A stretch of DNA of 64,000 nucleotides from positions 310,001 through 374,000 of the forward strand of contig JAAVVA010000002.1 in the NCBI GenBank assembly GCA_018449715.1, given 5' to 3'. The position numbers and the translations under genes were made by a program. Of this stretch, positions 26,778-35,761 are shown in pieces; position 1 is the first letter of the stretch; each line of letters starts with the position of its first letter. This DNA is from Acidobacteriaceae bacterium dw_441 (GTDB lineage: Bacteria > Acidobacteriota > Terriglobia > Terriglobales > Acidobacteriaceae). The notes under the pieces are model-generated. The model saw only the letters and a list, made by a program, of their open reading frames with translations, made no database searches and had not been told where the DNA came from.

Positions 26778-27185
26778 TCAGCCAGCCTGAAACTCCGGGT
26801 CCACCGGAATCTGCAACGCATTCGCCAGAGCATTGGTCTCCGAAGCCATCCCGACCACCGCCAGAAACTCCGCATACTGAGCCTCGCTCATCCCCTTGGC
26901 CTTTGCCGCCGCCGTGTGCGAATGCGTGCAGTAGTTGCAGCTATGCGCGATCGACACCGCCATGTAGATCAGCTCCTTCGTCAACGGATCGAGCACACCC
27001 GGCTCCACCATCACCGTCTTCAGGCTCGCCCACGTCCTCTCCAGCAGCAGAGGCTGGTTCGCCAGCGCGCGCCAGAAGTTGTTCACGAAATCCGACCCAC
27101 GCGTCTTCCGTATGTCGTCGAAGACAGCCTTCACCGCCGCATTGCCTGAAACATCCTCGTCAGTCCACAGCTTTACCGTCGCCAC
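26778..27185 (-). CDS. AhpD-like/carboxymuconolactone decarboxylase family protein
   Basis: The 135-residue all-helical protein carries the AhpD active-site pattern E-x11-C-x2-C-x3-H: Glu71, Cys83, Cys86 and His90. This pattern supports a thiol-based peroxide or disulfide reductase role rather than ring decarboxylation. GTG 27185 is preceded by GAGGTGA at good spacing. It lies 38 bases upstream of the DctA-type transporter gene on the same strand. No partner peroxiredoxin is seen nearby. Confidence 0.88.
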   Translation of the reverse strand: MATVKLWTDEDVSGNAAVKAVFDDIRKTRGSDFVNNFWRALANQPLLLERTWASLKTVMVEPGVLDPLTKELIYMAVSIAHSCNYCTHSHTAAAKAKGMSEAQYAEFLAVVGMASETNALANALQIPVDPEFQAG

Positions 27186-27263
27186 ATATCACCTCAAAAT
27201 ATCCACCAAACATACACAGAAGCATACATGCCGCCACAATCTCCCCCGCCGCCACTTCCCTTT

Positions 27264-27303
27264 GAACTTGCCATTCCGCAGCGCAGCGGAGGAATCTGCT
27301 TTT
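27264..27303. repeat. Intergenic repeat, type B copy 1
   Basis: About 40 bases beginning GAACTTGCCATTCC are closely matched by a second copy at 50915-50957. Both contain the AGCGCAGCG core and end in a T-rich stretch after TCTGCT. Both copies are intergenic. It lies between the AhpD-like gene and the PHP gene. Confidence 0.7.
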
Positions 27304-27315
27304 CACCCCATCACT

Positions 27316-28800
27316 TCAGTAATTCAGATAGATCGGATTCCCCAGCACCAGCAGCCTCCCGTCCTCTCCCCGCACATTCACCCGCACCCAGTGCCTCCCT
27401 CCATCCGAGACCTCTTCAAACTCCCTCGTCTCCTCCGCAGTCTTCACCACATCTCCCAACGGACTCGCCACCCCATCGCGAACTACCTCCACCCGCTCTC
27501 CCACAAGGTTCTTCACCGTCAAAGCAAATCGCACCTTCACACCGGATACAGCCTTCAGCACATCGCCCATTTCAGCGTTCCCTACTCCATCCGAAGCCGT
27601 AAACTCCAGAACCCGATCCCGCGAACCCTCCACATCCACAAACACATGCCCGGCAAGGATCCCCTCCAGAATCGCCTTCTCCGAAAGATTCGCCGCATGA
27701 ATCACCGTCGTCGGCCTTCCCACAGCGGCTGCATGATCCGGCGTATACGAAGCGTCGTGATTATCGCTTCCCCCCACCGCCGTCACGCGAAACCCATCCT
27801 TCAATCTCTGCTGCCAGAACGGAATCCCCGACAATGCACCATCTGCATTCGGTCCATTGATCGCCTCGATCACATGCACGCGGCTAAAATCCGTATCCTT
27901 CACCGACCACCCACACCCCATGCAGGCCGCTCCCGTCGGCAGCCCCGGATGATTGATCGAAAGCACCGCATGTTCCTTCTCAACCTCATTCAGCAGATCG
28001 TTGAAGCCAGGAACATGCCTGCTCGTCAGCCTGAAGTCGATGAACTCCGTCGCGCCAAACACATTCGCATGACCATCGAAGGTCGTTATCTCGCGCCCGG
28101 GAATCAGCAGCATCCTGTCGAAGTACGGAGCCATCTCCCGCATCTCGTTGAAGTGCGACATCGTGTTGTGGTCCGTGATCGCAATAAAGTCCAGCCCACG
28201 CGCCGACGCATCTTCCACCGTCTTATACAGAGGACAAGGAACCCTCTTCCCCGCCTGGCTCACGCAGCTTCCATCGCTGTGTGCGTCATGCATGTGCAGA
28301 TCGCCGCGAAACCATCCCGGCCCCTCGCGCACAGGCCCTGGAAGCGCCGCCGCACCAAAGGTCGAATCCCCCAACCTCTCACCCGCATGCCCAAAGTAGA
28401 CCTTCGCCTCATACTCCGACCGCACGCCAACACCAACGCTAGGAACTCCAAGAATCAGCTTCCACGCGCCCGGCCTCACCGGCCCCGGAAGATACGACGG
28501 CGTGGCATCCGACTCCGAAACAGTGAACGCGCTTTTATTCCCTCCACTCCATCCACGAAACCTCTCTCCATCGAACAGCCCCAGGTCAATCGTGGTCTTC
28601 TTCTCATGCCCCGTGTAGCGGAACTCCACACTCACCCTCGTCACCCCCGAGGACACCTCAAACGGAACCTCGACATATGTCTCGCGGTTCGCCTCCGTAA
28701 TCGTTCCCCGCAGCACCTTGTCCGGCTGCCTCTCCTGCGACCATCCAACGATCCCCGCCAGCAAAACCAGAGTAGCTACGACTCCATCACGAACCTTCAC
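27316..28800 (-). CDS. Exported PHP-domain metal-dependent phosphoesterase (CehA/McbA family)
   Basis: The 494-residue protein has a signal peptide (residues 1-21) and an N-terminal beta domain (about 30-160). A PHP metal-binding domain follows: RGDLHMHDAHSDGS, AITDHNT, ISINHPG and GGSDNH supply the His/Asp/Glu ligands. A C-terminal beta domain closes the protein. CehA-type PHP proteins hydrolyse phosphoesters or related bonds outside the cytoplasm; the substrate here is unknown. The ATG at 28800 fits the signal peptide. The gene stands alone, with a terminator just upstream that ends the neighbouring ANTAR regulator gene. Confidence 0.85.
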   Translation of the reverse strand: MKVRDGVVATLVLLAGIVGWSQERQPDKVLRGTITEANRETYVEVPFEVSSGVTRVSVEFRYTGHEKKTTIDLGLFDGERFRGWSGGNKSAFTVSESDATPSYLPGPVRPGAWKLILGVPSVGVGVRSEYEAKVYFGHAGERLGDSTFGAAALPGPVREGPGWFRGDLHMHDAHSDGSCVSQAGKRVPCPLYKTVEDASARGLDFIAITDHNTMSHFNEMREMAPYFDRMLLIPGREITTFDGHANVFGATEFIDFRLTSRHVPGFNDLLNEVEKEHAVLSINHPGLPTGAACMGCGWSVKDTDFSRVHVIEAINGPNADGALSGIPFWQQRLKDGFRVTAVGGSDNHDASYTPDHAAAVGRPTTVIHAANLSEKAILEGILAGHVFVDVEGSRDRVLEFTASDGVGNAEMGDVLKAVSGVKVRFALTVKNLVGERVEVVRDGVASPLGDVVKTAEETREFEEVSDGGRHWVRVNVRGEDGRLLVLGNPIYLNY

Positions 28801-28844
28801 AGTCTTTCCCCCGCAAACATCCTACCGATCCCATCCGGGTAAAC

Positions 28845-28873
28845 AAAAAAAGGGCCGCGCATCAGCGCAGCCC
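28845..28873 (-). terminator. Strong terminator after the HemD-GAF-ANTAR gene
   Basis: A 9-bp GC-rich stem with one mismatch or wobble (28852-28860 and 28865-28873) and a 4-base loop is followed on the minus strand by seven Ts. It is 28 bases beyond the stop codon. Confidence 0.9.
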
Positions 28874-28900
28874 ACGACCATAAACCTCCCAGCAAAAGAA

Positions 28901-30568
28901 CTAGCTACTCGCAGTCGCCGACTTCTCCGCGGCCATCTGTCCCTTGCGAATCTCCTCGCCCAGCAGGATCGCCTCCGCGATCTCCAGCATCGACTTCCTC
29001 CGCTGCCTGCTCTCGCGCTGCATCATGCGATAGGCCTCTTCCTCACCCACACGCATATCTCGCTGCAAAATCCCCTTCGCGCGCTCCACGGCCTTGCGAG
29101 CCTCCAGCCTTCCGGCCAGTTGCGCATTCTCGTTCTCCAGGCGAGCCCTCTCCACCTCGGCTCCCACCAGGTAGCCGATCGTCGAAAGCAGCCGCACCTC
29201 ATTCGTCGTGTGCTGATACGACAGGCGATGCTGCAGGTTCATCACCCCAACCACCTTGCTCGCGCACACAATCGGCGTCGAAAGCATCGCCTCAAAACGA
29301 TCTTCCGGAAGGTTTTTGAACAGCTTGAAGCGTGGATCCTCCGAAGCATTCGCCGCCAGCACCACCGGCTCGCGATGCTCCGCCACCCATCCCGTGATTC
29401 CCTGTCCCAGCTTGATGCCCAGGTGATCAATCACATCCGCGTGCGGATTCTTCGAGGCGCGCAACACCAGCTTGTCGCCCTCAAGCACATAGACAAAACA
29501 CGAGTCACAAGGAATCACGGTCGTCACAAAATCGACGATCCTTCCCAGAACCTTGTGGAACGAGTCCGCCGAAGCAATCCTGCTCGTAATCTCGTGCAGG
29601 AAATCAATCGGGGCCATCACCGCAGGATTTTCCATCTGTCCCTCCGTTGCCGCTGTCACCGGCACTGTTCTCATGACTGCTGTCCTCAATCCGGCCTGCC
29701 TCGCGCTCATATCCCGGCTCGGATTGTTCCTCTTTTCTTCCACCAGCTTCTTCGCCTGTTGCGCTGCCTCGTTCACCAGGAAGCCCATCTTCGGATGCGA
29801 CGGTTCGAAGTCCGGCGTAATTCCGTGCTGCGCCAGCTCTTCCGTCGTCGTGGGTCCAATCGAGACCACTACCAGAGACCGCAATCCCGCCCGAAGGTCC
29901 TCGGCCGAATCCATCTGGGCCGCCACCTCGAACAGGTGAATCGCCTGCACTGCCGTCGTAAACAGCACCACATCCACGCTGCCGCTCACGACTCCCAGCA
30001 CCGCCTCGCGCAGAGGACGCACATCCTCCGGCAGCGCCCACTGGTACACCGGAACCTTCGTCACCGAAGCCGTCTTCCCCGCCAGCACCTCCAGCAGATC
30101 AGGATTCGAGGTCCCATACTCCTGCACCGCAACCCTGAATCCATCCAGCGCCTCGCCGAACTCCGCCTCCAGCGCCGTCAGCAGCTCCCGCCACGTATTC
30201 GGCTCAGGAGCCACTACCGCAATCGGGACATTCAACTCCTTCAGCACCGCGACCGGCTTCGGTCCGCGAGCGGCCACCCGCGTCTTCCGCAGAGCCGCAA
30301 CAACCTCTTCCGCCTTCCCCACCTCCTGCGCAATATTCATCAGGGCCCTGATACCAACGCCCGTCAAAAAAATCACCAGGTCATACTCTCCCTCAAGCAG
30401 CTTTTCGACAAACTCCAGCGCCAGCCGATTCGACTCCAGCGGAACCTCGCGCATCGCCGGAACCACAAACGGCTCGCCTCCATAAGTCCGGATCAGCTTC
30501 GCCATCTCGTTCGACCGTCTCGACTCGAGTGAGAGGATCCTCAATCCATCAAAGCTTGCAGGTGCCAT
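28901..30568 (-). CDS. Fusion regulator: HemD-like domain, GAF domain, ANTAR RNA-binding domain
   Basis: Three parts are visible in 555 residues. Residues about 8-270 have the bilobed uroporphyrinogen-III synthase (HEM4) pattern: a GLRILSLESRR start, FLTGVGIRAL, an YGTSNPDLLEVLAGK hinge, FTTAVQAIHLFE and SIGPTTTEEL. Residues about 325-465 form a GAF sensor domain. Residues about 478-535 form an ANTAR domain, with a coiled coil then AKGILQ, EEEAYRMMQRES, RRKSMLEIAEAIL. ANTAR proteins bind paired hairpins in nascent RNA and prevent termination. The HEM4 part could be a ligand sensor for a tetrapyrrole or an enzyme; it is not in a heme operon here. ATG 30568 has better spacing from GGGAG than GTG 30571. 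No two-hairpin target was recognised nearby. Confidence 0.88.
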   Translation of the reverse strand: MAPASFDGLRILSLESRRSNEMAKLIRTYGGEPFVVPAMREVPLESNRLALEFVEKLLEGEYDLVIFLTGVGIRALMNIAQEVGKAEEVVAALRKTRVAARGPKPVAVLKELNVPIAVVAPEPNTWRELLTALEAEFGEALDGFRVAVQEYGTSNPDLLEVLAGKTASVTKVPVYQWALPEDVRPLREAVLGVVSGSVDVVLFTTAVQAIHLFEVAAQMDSAEDLRAGLRSLVVVSIGPTTTEELAQHGITPDFEPSHPKMGFLVNEAAQQAKKLVEEKRNNPSRDMSARQAGLRTAVMRTVPVTAATEGQMENPAVMAPIDFLHEITSRIASADSFHKVLGRIVDFVTTVIPCDSCFVYVLEGDKLVLRASKNPHADVIDHLGIKLGQGITGWVAEHREPVVLAANASEDPRFKLFKNLPEDRFEAMLSTPIVCASKVVGVMNLQHRLSYQHTTNEVRLLSTIGYLVGAEVERARLENENAQLAGRLEARKAVERAKGILQRDMRVGEEEAYRMMQRESRQRRKSMLEIAEAILLGEEIRKGQMAAEKSATASS

Positions 30569-30632
30569 CACGATCTCCCGAAACCCCGCCCATCAGGCGG
30601 CTGGTGAATTACCACAGGTGAAAATCGATATT

Positions 30633-30661
30633 TTGTCAGGATGTTTGTTGTTCCCTATTTT
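30633..30661 (+). promoter_or_regulatory. Candidate promoter for the SPFH gene
   Basis: TTGTCA (30633-30638) and TATTTT (30656-30661) are 17 bases apart, about 120 bases before the SPFH start, in the AT-richer part of the divergent gap. Confidence 0.35.
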
Positions 30662-30780
30662 TACAGAGAGCTAACAATTCAACCAAGTCTATCTTGCAAC
30701 TTCTTTCAGATCACCCACCTTACGCCGATACAGAACCGCGTACAATCGCATCCGACGGCATTGCATCAAGCGAGGTCTCT

Positions 30781-31617
30781 GTGATCGATACACCTATCCT
30801 TCTTCTCATCGTCATCATCGCGCTCTATCTCATCAGTTCCATCAAGATCCTCAAGGAGTACGAGCGCGGCGTCATCTTCCGCCTTGGCCGCATCTCGCCC
30901 TCCAAAGGGCCCGGCATCATCCTCGTCTTCCGTCCCCTTGACCAGATCGTCCGCGTCTCTCTCCGTCAGGAAGCAATGGAGGTCCCACCGCAGGACATCA
31001 TTACCCGCGACAACGTCACCCTCAAGGTCAACGCCGTCATCACCCTCCGCGTCATCGACCCGACAAAGGCCGTCATCGAGGTCGCCAACTACATCTACCA
31101 GACCTCCCAGTTCTCCCAGACCACCCTGCGCTCCGTTCTCGGCGAGGTCGAGCTCGACGAGCTGCTCGCCCACCGAGACCGCCTCAACCAGCGCATCCAG
31201 ACCATCCTCGACGGCCACACCGCCCCCTTCGGCGTCAAGGTCGTCTCTGTCGAGGTCAAGCAGGTCGACATGCCCGAGTCCATGCTCCGCGCCATGGCCA
31301 AGCAGGCCGAGGCCGAACGCGAGCGCCGCTCCAAGATCATCCACGCCGAAGGCGAGTTCAACGCCGCCCAGAAGCTCGTCGATGCCGCCGCCCTTCTCGC
31401 CACCCAGCCCATGACGCTCCAGCTGCGTTATCTCCAAACCCTCACCGAGATAGGTGTCGAGAAGAATACGACCATCGTTTTTCCTCTTCCAATGGAGCTG
31501 ATGACGCTGTTGAATAAAACAGTCCAGACCCTGGACACTGTGGCGAAACCATCCGCCCAGCCCGACAGCCCCGGCGCTCCCCCGTCGAGCCCCGCGCCGC
31601 CCGATCCCCTCGCGTAG
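30781..31617 (+). CDS. SPFH/stomatin-like membrane protein
   Basis: The 278-residue protein has one N-terminal membrane helix (about residues 4-22) followed by the stomatin/prohibitin domain ([43 protein letters not shown]). A charged coiled-coil and a Pro-rich tail come last. SPFH proteins oligomerise on membranes and organise domains or regulate proteases. GTG 30781 has a GAGG five bases upstream; an upstream ATG at 30694 lacks one. The usual partner nfeD is not adjacent. A SPOR-domain gene follows 48 bases downstream, so the two may form an operon. Confidence 0.9.
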   Translation: MIDTPILLLIVIIALYLISSIKILKEYERGVIFRLGRISPSKGPGIILVFRPLDQIVRVSLRQEAMEVPPQDIITRDNVTLKVNAVITLRVIDPTKAVIEVANYIYQTSQFSQTTLRSVLGEVELDELLAHRDRLNQRIQTILDGHTAPFGVKVVSVEVKQVDMPESMLRAMAKQAEAERERRSKIIHAEGEFNAAQKLVDAAALLATQPMTLQLRYLQTLTEIGVEKNTTIVFPLPMELMTLLNKTVQTLDTVAKPSAQPDSPGAPPSSPAPPDPLA

Positions 31618-31665
31618 GAGCCTTCACGCCGGCTCCTGCCGGAAGCATTGAAGAAGGACCCGACC

Positions 31666-32376
31666 GTGAAGACAAAATATATCGAAGACGACGACCTCGA
31701 CACCTCCGAGCGCGAGCTCTCTCTCAGCCCCTCGACCCTTCTCGGCATCTTCTTCCTGCTGGCCATCGTCTGCGCCATCTTCTTTGGATTCGGCTACAGC
31801 ATGGGCAAGCGCTCCGCCGCTCCCACCGTTGCCTCTGCCGCGAACACCAGTGACGACGACGCCCCCGTCAGCAAGTCCGGCGACTCCAAGCCCGCACCCG
31901 GCGAAAAAGATCTGGCCGACGGCCTCACTCCCGCCGACGCCGCTGCCGCCTCCACCCCGTCCGAAAAGTTTGACGAACCCGCTCCGGCTCCGGCGAAGAC
32001 CAAACCCGTCGTCTCCGAAACTACACCGGCTCCGCAGCCTCGCGTCGTCACCAAACCGGCTCCGGCGACTCCCACACCTCAGCCCACCCCTGCGGTAGCG
32101 CTTAAGCCTCCTGCCCCCGTTGCGACGGCTCCCCACGCCACCGCCGCTGCCGCCGCAGGAGCACCCGCGCTGGTCCAGATCGCCGCCGTCTCCCACCAGG
32201 AAGACGCCGACATGCTCATCGCCGCTCTCAAGCGCAAGGGATACACGGTCGCCGTCCGTCACGAGCCGCAGGACAAGCTCCTCCACATCCAGCTCGGCCC
32301 CTACCCCACCCGCAAGGACGCCGACGCCATGCGCCAGCGCCTCATCGCCGACGGTTACAACGCCATCGTCAAGTAA
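31666..32376 (+). CDS. SPOR-domain membrane protein
   Basis: The 236-residue protein has a short acidic cytoplasmic start, one membrane helix (about residues 27-46), and a long Pro/Ala/Lys-rich linker. A C-terminal SPOR domain follows (about 160-234; LVQIAAVSHQEDADMLIAAL, HIQLGPYPTRKDADAM). SPOR domains bind peptidoglycan stripped of stem peptides, mostly at the division site. GTG 31666 is chosen because AAGGA lies seven bases before it; TTG 31648 is the alternative. The linker is low-complexity and likely spans the periplasm. Confidence 0.87.
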   Translation: MKTKYIEDDDLDTSERELSLSPSTLLGIFFLLAIVCAIFFGFGYSMGKRSAAPTVASAANTSDDDAPVSKSGDSKPAPGEKDLADGLTPADAAAASTPSEKFDEPAPAPAKTKPVVSETTPAPQPRVVTKPAPATPTPQPTPAVALKPPAPVATAPHATAAAAAGAPALVQIAAVSHQEDADMLIAALKRKGYTVAVRHEPQDKLLHIQLGPYPTRKDADAMRQRLIADGYNAIVK

Positions 32377-32414
32377 ACGCGGAGGCGTCTACAACGCCAC
32401 CACCTGAAAACCAG

Positions 32415-32463
32415 CAGGGATTCTTCCACGCCGTAATTCTGAGGCGAAGCCGAAGAATCCCTG
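32415..32463. repeat. Intergenic long-stem hairpin repeat, type C
   Basis: A perfect 12-bp inverted repeat (32415-32426 and 32452-32463) encloses 25 bases containing AATTCTGAGGCGAAGC. It lies between the convergent SPOR and plsC genes and could also act as a terminator. One copy is seen in the window. Confidence 0.55.
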
Positions 32464-32495
32464 TATTTCTTTGCAGGATTCCAACTCACCGCCCC

Positions 32496-33212
32496 CTACT
32501 CCAGCGGCTTCATCTCCTCCGGCAGAGCCTCGGCAATCCTCTCCCGCACCGCTCGCAGCAGGTCTTCCCTCGTTACGAACTCCGCAGGTTCAATCGCCCG
32601 CAGCATCTGCAGCCGGACCACACCCGGCGTAATCGCCCAGCTTCCCTTCTGCATCATCTTTTCGGTCCCCGAGATCGCCACCGGAATCACCGTAGCCCCC
32701 GTCTCCATCGCCAGAAAGAACGGCCCTTTTTTGAACGCCGAGAGCCTTCCATCCTTCGACCGCGTCCCCTCGGGAAAGACCAGCATGTGCAGTCCCTCGC
32801 GCAACGCCTCACTCGCAGCCTGCACACTGGCCTGCGCGGCCTCGCGCCTGCCGCCCCGCTCCACCGGAACGAACTTACCCATCCGCATCGCCCGCCCGAG
32901 GATCGGAATCCCCATCAGCTCCTTCTTCAGCAACACCGAGCTTCGTCCTGGAATCAGCGGCAGCACCACAGGCGGGTCGAGGTTCGAGACATGGTTGCAC
33001 ATGAAGATGCAAGCCCGCCCCGCCGGGACATTCTCCGTCCCCGAAAGCTCGATCCTGATCCCCGCCGCCCTCACCCCGGCATTGGCAATCCACATGGCGA
33101 TCCGATACAGCCGGTCAACACTCCCCACCAGCATCGAGTAAGGCATTCCGAAGATGCCCGCCGGCACCCCCAGCGACAGATAAACAAACAGCAGTGTTAG
33201 CGTAGAGAACAT
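32496..33212 (-). CDS. plsC: 1-acyl-sn-glycerol-3-phosphate acyltransferase (PlsC family)
   Basis: The 238-residue protein has an N-terminal membrane helix (about residues 5-27). The acyltransferase catalytic motif NHVSNLD (73-79; His74, Asp79) follows, then FVPVERG and FPEGTRS (146-152) for substrate binding. It transfers an acyl chain to lysophosphatidic acid to make phosphatidic acid. ATG 33212 has a GGAG-like site. A repeat element separates it from the upstream mpl gene, so it may be transcribed separately. Confidence 0.9.
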   Translation of the reverse strand: MFSTLTLLFVYLSLGVPAGIFGMPYSMLVGSVDRLYRIAMWIANAGVRAAGIRIELSGTENVPAGRACIFMCNHVSNLDPPVVLPLIPGRSSVLLKKELMGIPILGRAMRMGKFVPVERGGRREAAQASVQAASEALREGLHMLVFPEGTRSKDGRLSAFKKGPFFLAMETGATVIPVAISGTEKMMQKGSWAITPGVVRLQMLRAIEPAEFVTREDLLRAVRERIAEALPEEMKPLE

Positions 33213-33270
33213 TCCACTCCGCAGGATATCGCAATCTCCCTTACGAGCAGAACCGGCCCAAGTAAGGAGT

Positions 33271-33320
33271 GGGGTGCCCCCTATCTGGCAGTCTCACCGC
33301 CAGATGTGGGTTTGCAGGAT
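33271..33320. repeat. Palindromic intergenic repeat, type A copy 1
   Basis: The element starts GGGGTGCCCC and ends TGTGGGTTTGCAGGAT. Its stem is ATCTGGC (33283-33289) paired with GCCAGAT (33299-33305). Three more copies with the same ends but different stem bases lie at 50843, 50976 and 51042. It sits between the mpl and plsC genes. Confidence 0.8.
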
Positions 33321-33348
33321 GTCCAAACCATCCCCGAAGCCGCAAATC

Positions 33349-34770
33349 CTACCGCTTTGCGGCTTCGGCAATCGCCTTGGGCAGCTTCTGATAAATCCCT
33401 CCGAACCCACCGTTCGAAAGAATCGCCACCACATCCCCGCTCCTCACCTCAGGAGCCAGCGCCGCCACAATCGCATCCGCATCCTCGTGCAGTTCGGCCG
33501 GAAACCCGCGCTCCACCAGCGCCCGGACCACATGCTCCGGCTCCAGCCTCTCCGCCGCCGGAATGCTCTCCGACTTGAAGACCCCAGCCAGCATCACCCT
33601 GTCTGCCAACGCAAGGCTGTCCACAAGATCCTGCTCGAAGACATTCCTCCGCAGCGTATTCGACCTCGGCTCCAGCACCGCAATCAGCCTCTGCCCCGGA
33701 TACGCCCCCCGTAGCGCCCGCAGCGTCTCGCGGATCGCCGTAGGATGGTGCGCGAAGTCGTCAATAATCGTCACGCCCTCGACCACGGCCTTCACCTCAA
33801 GCCGCCGCTTCACGCTGCGAAAACTCGCCAGCGCCTCGACAATCGCCTCGACCGGAACACCCTGCCCCGCCGCCAGGGCAGCCGCGGCCGTAGCATTCAG
33901 AGCGTTGTGCTCCCCCGCCATCGGCAACGCAAGTTCGGCAAACTTCATCCCTCCGCGCAGCAGAGTCCAGCGCGTCACCGCGCCCTCATGACGAAGCTCC
34001 GCAACCCTCCAATAAGAATCCTCTCGGAAACCATACCGCTCGACCGCGCAAAAAGCCTTCGCCACACACTCGCTGACATTCTCGCTGGCATCGAAGGCCA
34101 CCACGCGCCCGCGCCGAGGAACCAGGTTCACAAACCGCTTGAACGCCGTCTTCACCGCCGCAAGGTCGACATAGATATCCGCATGATCGAACTCGACATG
34201 CGTCAGGATCGCCGAGTCAGGAAAGTAGTGCAAAAACTTCGGTCCCTTGTCGAAGAAGGCCGTGTCATACTCATCGCCCTCGAGGATGAAAGGCTTCGTC
34301 GGACGCACCATGAAGCTGGTGCCAAAGTTCTCCGCCACACCTCCGATCAGGAACGAGGGAGCAAACCTCGCATCCCGCTTCGAGGCCGTCTCATAGATCC
34401 ACGCCAGCATACTGGTCGTCGTGGTCTTGCCATGCGTCCCGGCCACCACCAGCGGCTCGCGGCTGGCCAGAAATTCGTCGTGCAGAATCGACGCCATCGA
34501 GCAGAACGGAATCCTCTCGTCCAGTACGAGTTCCAGCTCCACGTTGCCGCGCGAGATCGCGTTGCCGACGATCACGAGATCAGGCCGCCGGTCGAGATTC
34601 GCCTCCGCATACGGCTCATGCACCGTGATGCCCAGCTCCCGCAGCAGGTCGCTCATCGGCGGATACGCCGCCGCGTCCGAGCCCGTGACCTCGTGCCCCT
34701 GCTGCTTCAGCATTCCGGCCAGCGAAGCCATCGCCGTGCCGCAGATTCCAATCAGATAAATATGTTTCAT
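33349..34770 (-). CDS. mpl: UDP-N-acetylmuramate:tripeptide ligase Mpl (murein peptide recycling)
   Basis: The 473-residue Mur-ligase-fold protein carries the N-terminal UDP-binding motif (GICGTAMASLAGML), the ATP-site loop GTHGKTTTT (111-119), the central EGDEYDTAFFD and HVEFDH, and the C-terminal FAHHPTAI and EPRSNT motifs. GNAISRGN and the DEYDTAFFD segment favour Mpl over MurC. Mpl attaches L-Ala-gamma-D-Glu-mDAP recovered from the wall to UDP-MurNAc. It is 13 bases after ldcA, which makes such tripeptides from tetrapeptides, and follows dapF, so the three form a recycling set. Confidence 0.95.
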   Translation of the reverse strand: MKHIYLIGICGTAMASLAGMLKQQGHEVTGSDAAAYPPMSDLLRELGITVHEPYAEANLDRRPDLVIVGNAISRGNVELELVLDERIPFCSMASILHDEFLASREPLVVAGTHGKTTTTSMLAWIYETASKRDARFAPSFLIGGVAENFGTSFMVRPTKPFILEGDEYDTAFFDKGPKFLHYFPDSAILTHVEFDHADIYVDLAAVKTAFKRFVNLVPRRGRVVAFDASENVSECVAKAFCAVERYGFREDSYWRVAELRHEGAVTRWTLLRGGMKFAELALPMAGEHNALNATAAAALAAGQGVPVEAIVEALASFRSVKRRLEVKAVVEGVTIIDDFAHHPTAIRETLRALRGAYPGQRLIAVLEPRSNTLRRNVFEQDLVDSLALADRVMLAGVFKSESIPAAERLEPEHVVRALVERGFPAELHEDADAIVAALAPEVRSGDVVAILSNGGFGGIYQKLPKAIAEAAKR

Positions 34771-34783
34771 TGACTAGGCAAGA

Positions 34784-35761
34784 CTAAACCGAAACCGCAG
34801 CCCCGAGGAAGTTCAGCCGCGGATTCCCCGCGTCCATCAGGTCGAGCCGCACCTGCACCCCCAGAGGAAGCGTCCGGTTCGCGCCGTACACATGACCGCA
34901 CCGCAGCCCAATCGCAACCGCGCCCTTGAACCCGCGCAGACCGTGCCGAATCGCCCGCTCCAGAAGGTCCATCTCCTCCCCGGAGACGCACTGCTCCATA
35001 TCTCCAAAGACGATGCCGCTCACACCCTCAAGCTGCCCCGCATACTGAAGATGCAACAGCATCCGGTCCCACTGATAAGGCTTCGTCCCAATATCTTCCA
35101 CAAAAAGCACGCTTCCCATCAGCCTCGGCGAGTAAGGAGTCCCCAGCCCCGCCGCAAGAATCGAGATGCACCCTCCCATCAGCGGCCCCTCGGCAACGCC
35201 CGACTGGAGCACGCGCAACCCATCCTCTGAGCCAAGCGACCACTCGCTGACACCCTCAAATGTGTTGCGCCAGCTTGCCAGGTCCACGCCACCGTCGCGG
35301 GCAAAATCCGCCGCAACCATCGGAGCATAAAAGCTGATGAGGTTCGCCTCGTTCTGCAGCCAAGTGTGCAGCGAGGTGTGGTCGCTGTAGCCAATAAATG
35401 CCTTCGGATTCGCCCGAATCAGCTCCGCATCCAGATGCGGCAGCAGCTCCGCCGAGCCCCACCCTCCGCGTGTGCAGATAATTCCGTCGATGCACTTGTC
35501 GGAAAAAGCCGCGTGCAGATCCTCCAGCCGTTCCGCCAGCGTTCCGGCGTAGTACAGCGGGCCTCCGCCAAACGCATGCCTTCCAAGCCGGACACGATAC
35601 CCAGCAGCCTCCAGCTCAGCGAGCCCCCTCTCGACCAGCTCGCGCTTCGGCGTGCTCGCGGGAGAGATCACGGCCAGCCTCGCTCCGGGCTTGAGTGCTG
35701 CCGGCCTGAGAAACTCGCGCTTCAGGCTCCCAGACCGTTGACTCCCAGAGGATTGGCTCAC
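34784..35761 (-). CDS. ldcA: Muramoyltetrapeptide (LD-) carboxypeptidase LdcA
   Basis: The 325-residue protein belongs to peptidase family S66. The nucleophile Ser126 sits in GYSDHTS. The catalytic Glu lies in FVEDIGTKPYQWDRML, and the His in RCGHVYGANRTLPLG. It removes the terminal D-Ala from cytoplasmic muropeptides. GTG 35761 overlaps the dapF stop (GTGA), giving translational coupling; longer frames run into dapF. The first dozen residues (Ser/Gly/Gln-rich) come from a short tandem duplication of the dapF 3' end and are probably not part of the fold. Confidence 0.92.
   Translation of the reverse strand: MSQSSGSQRSGSLKREFLRPAALKPGARLAVISPASTPKRELVERGLAELEAAGYRVRLGRHAFGGGPLYYAGTLAERLEDLHAAFSDKCIDGIICTRGGWGSAELLPHLDAELIRANPKAFIGYSDHTSLHTWLQNEANLISFYAPMVAADFARDGGVDLASWRNTFEGVSEWSLGSEDGLRVLQSGVAEGPLMGGCISILAAGLGTPYSPRLMGSVLFVEDIGTKPYQWDRMLLHLQYAGQLEGVSGIVFGDMEQCVSGEEMDLLERAIRHGLRGFKGAVAIGLRCGHVYGANRTLPLGVQVRLDLMDAGNPRLNFLGAAVSV

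Noticed and set aside
28718-30532. A 604-codon plus-strand frame opposite the HemD-GAF-ANTAR gene
   Set aside because: No recognisable domain and His/Arg-rich composition; the minus-strand product is fully explained.
30569-30780. Search for a paired-hairpin ANTAR target upstream of the SPFH gene
   Set aside because: No two successive hexaloop stems followed by a terminator could be found by eye.
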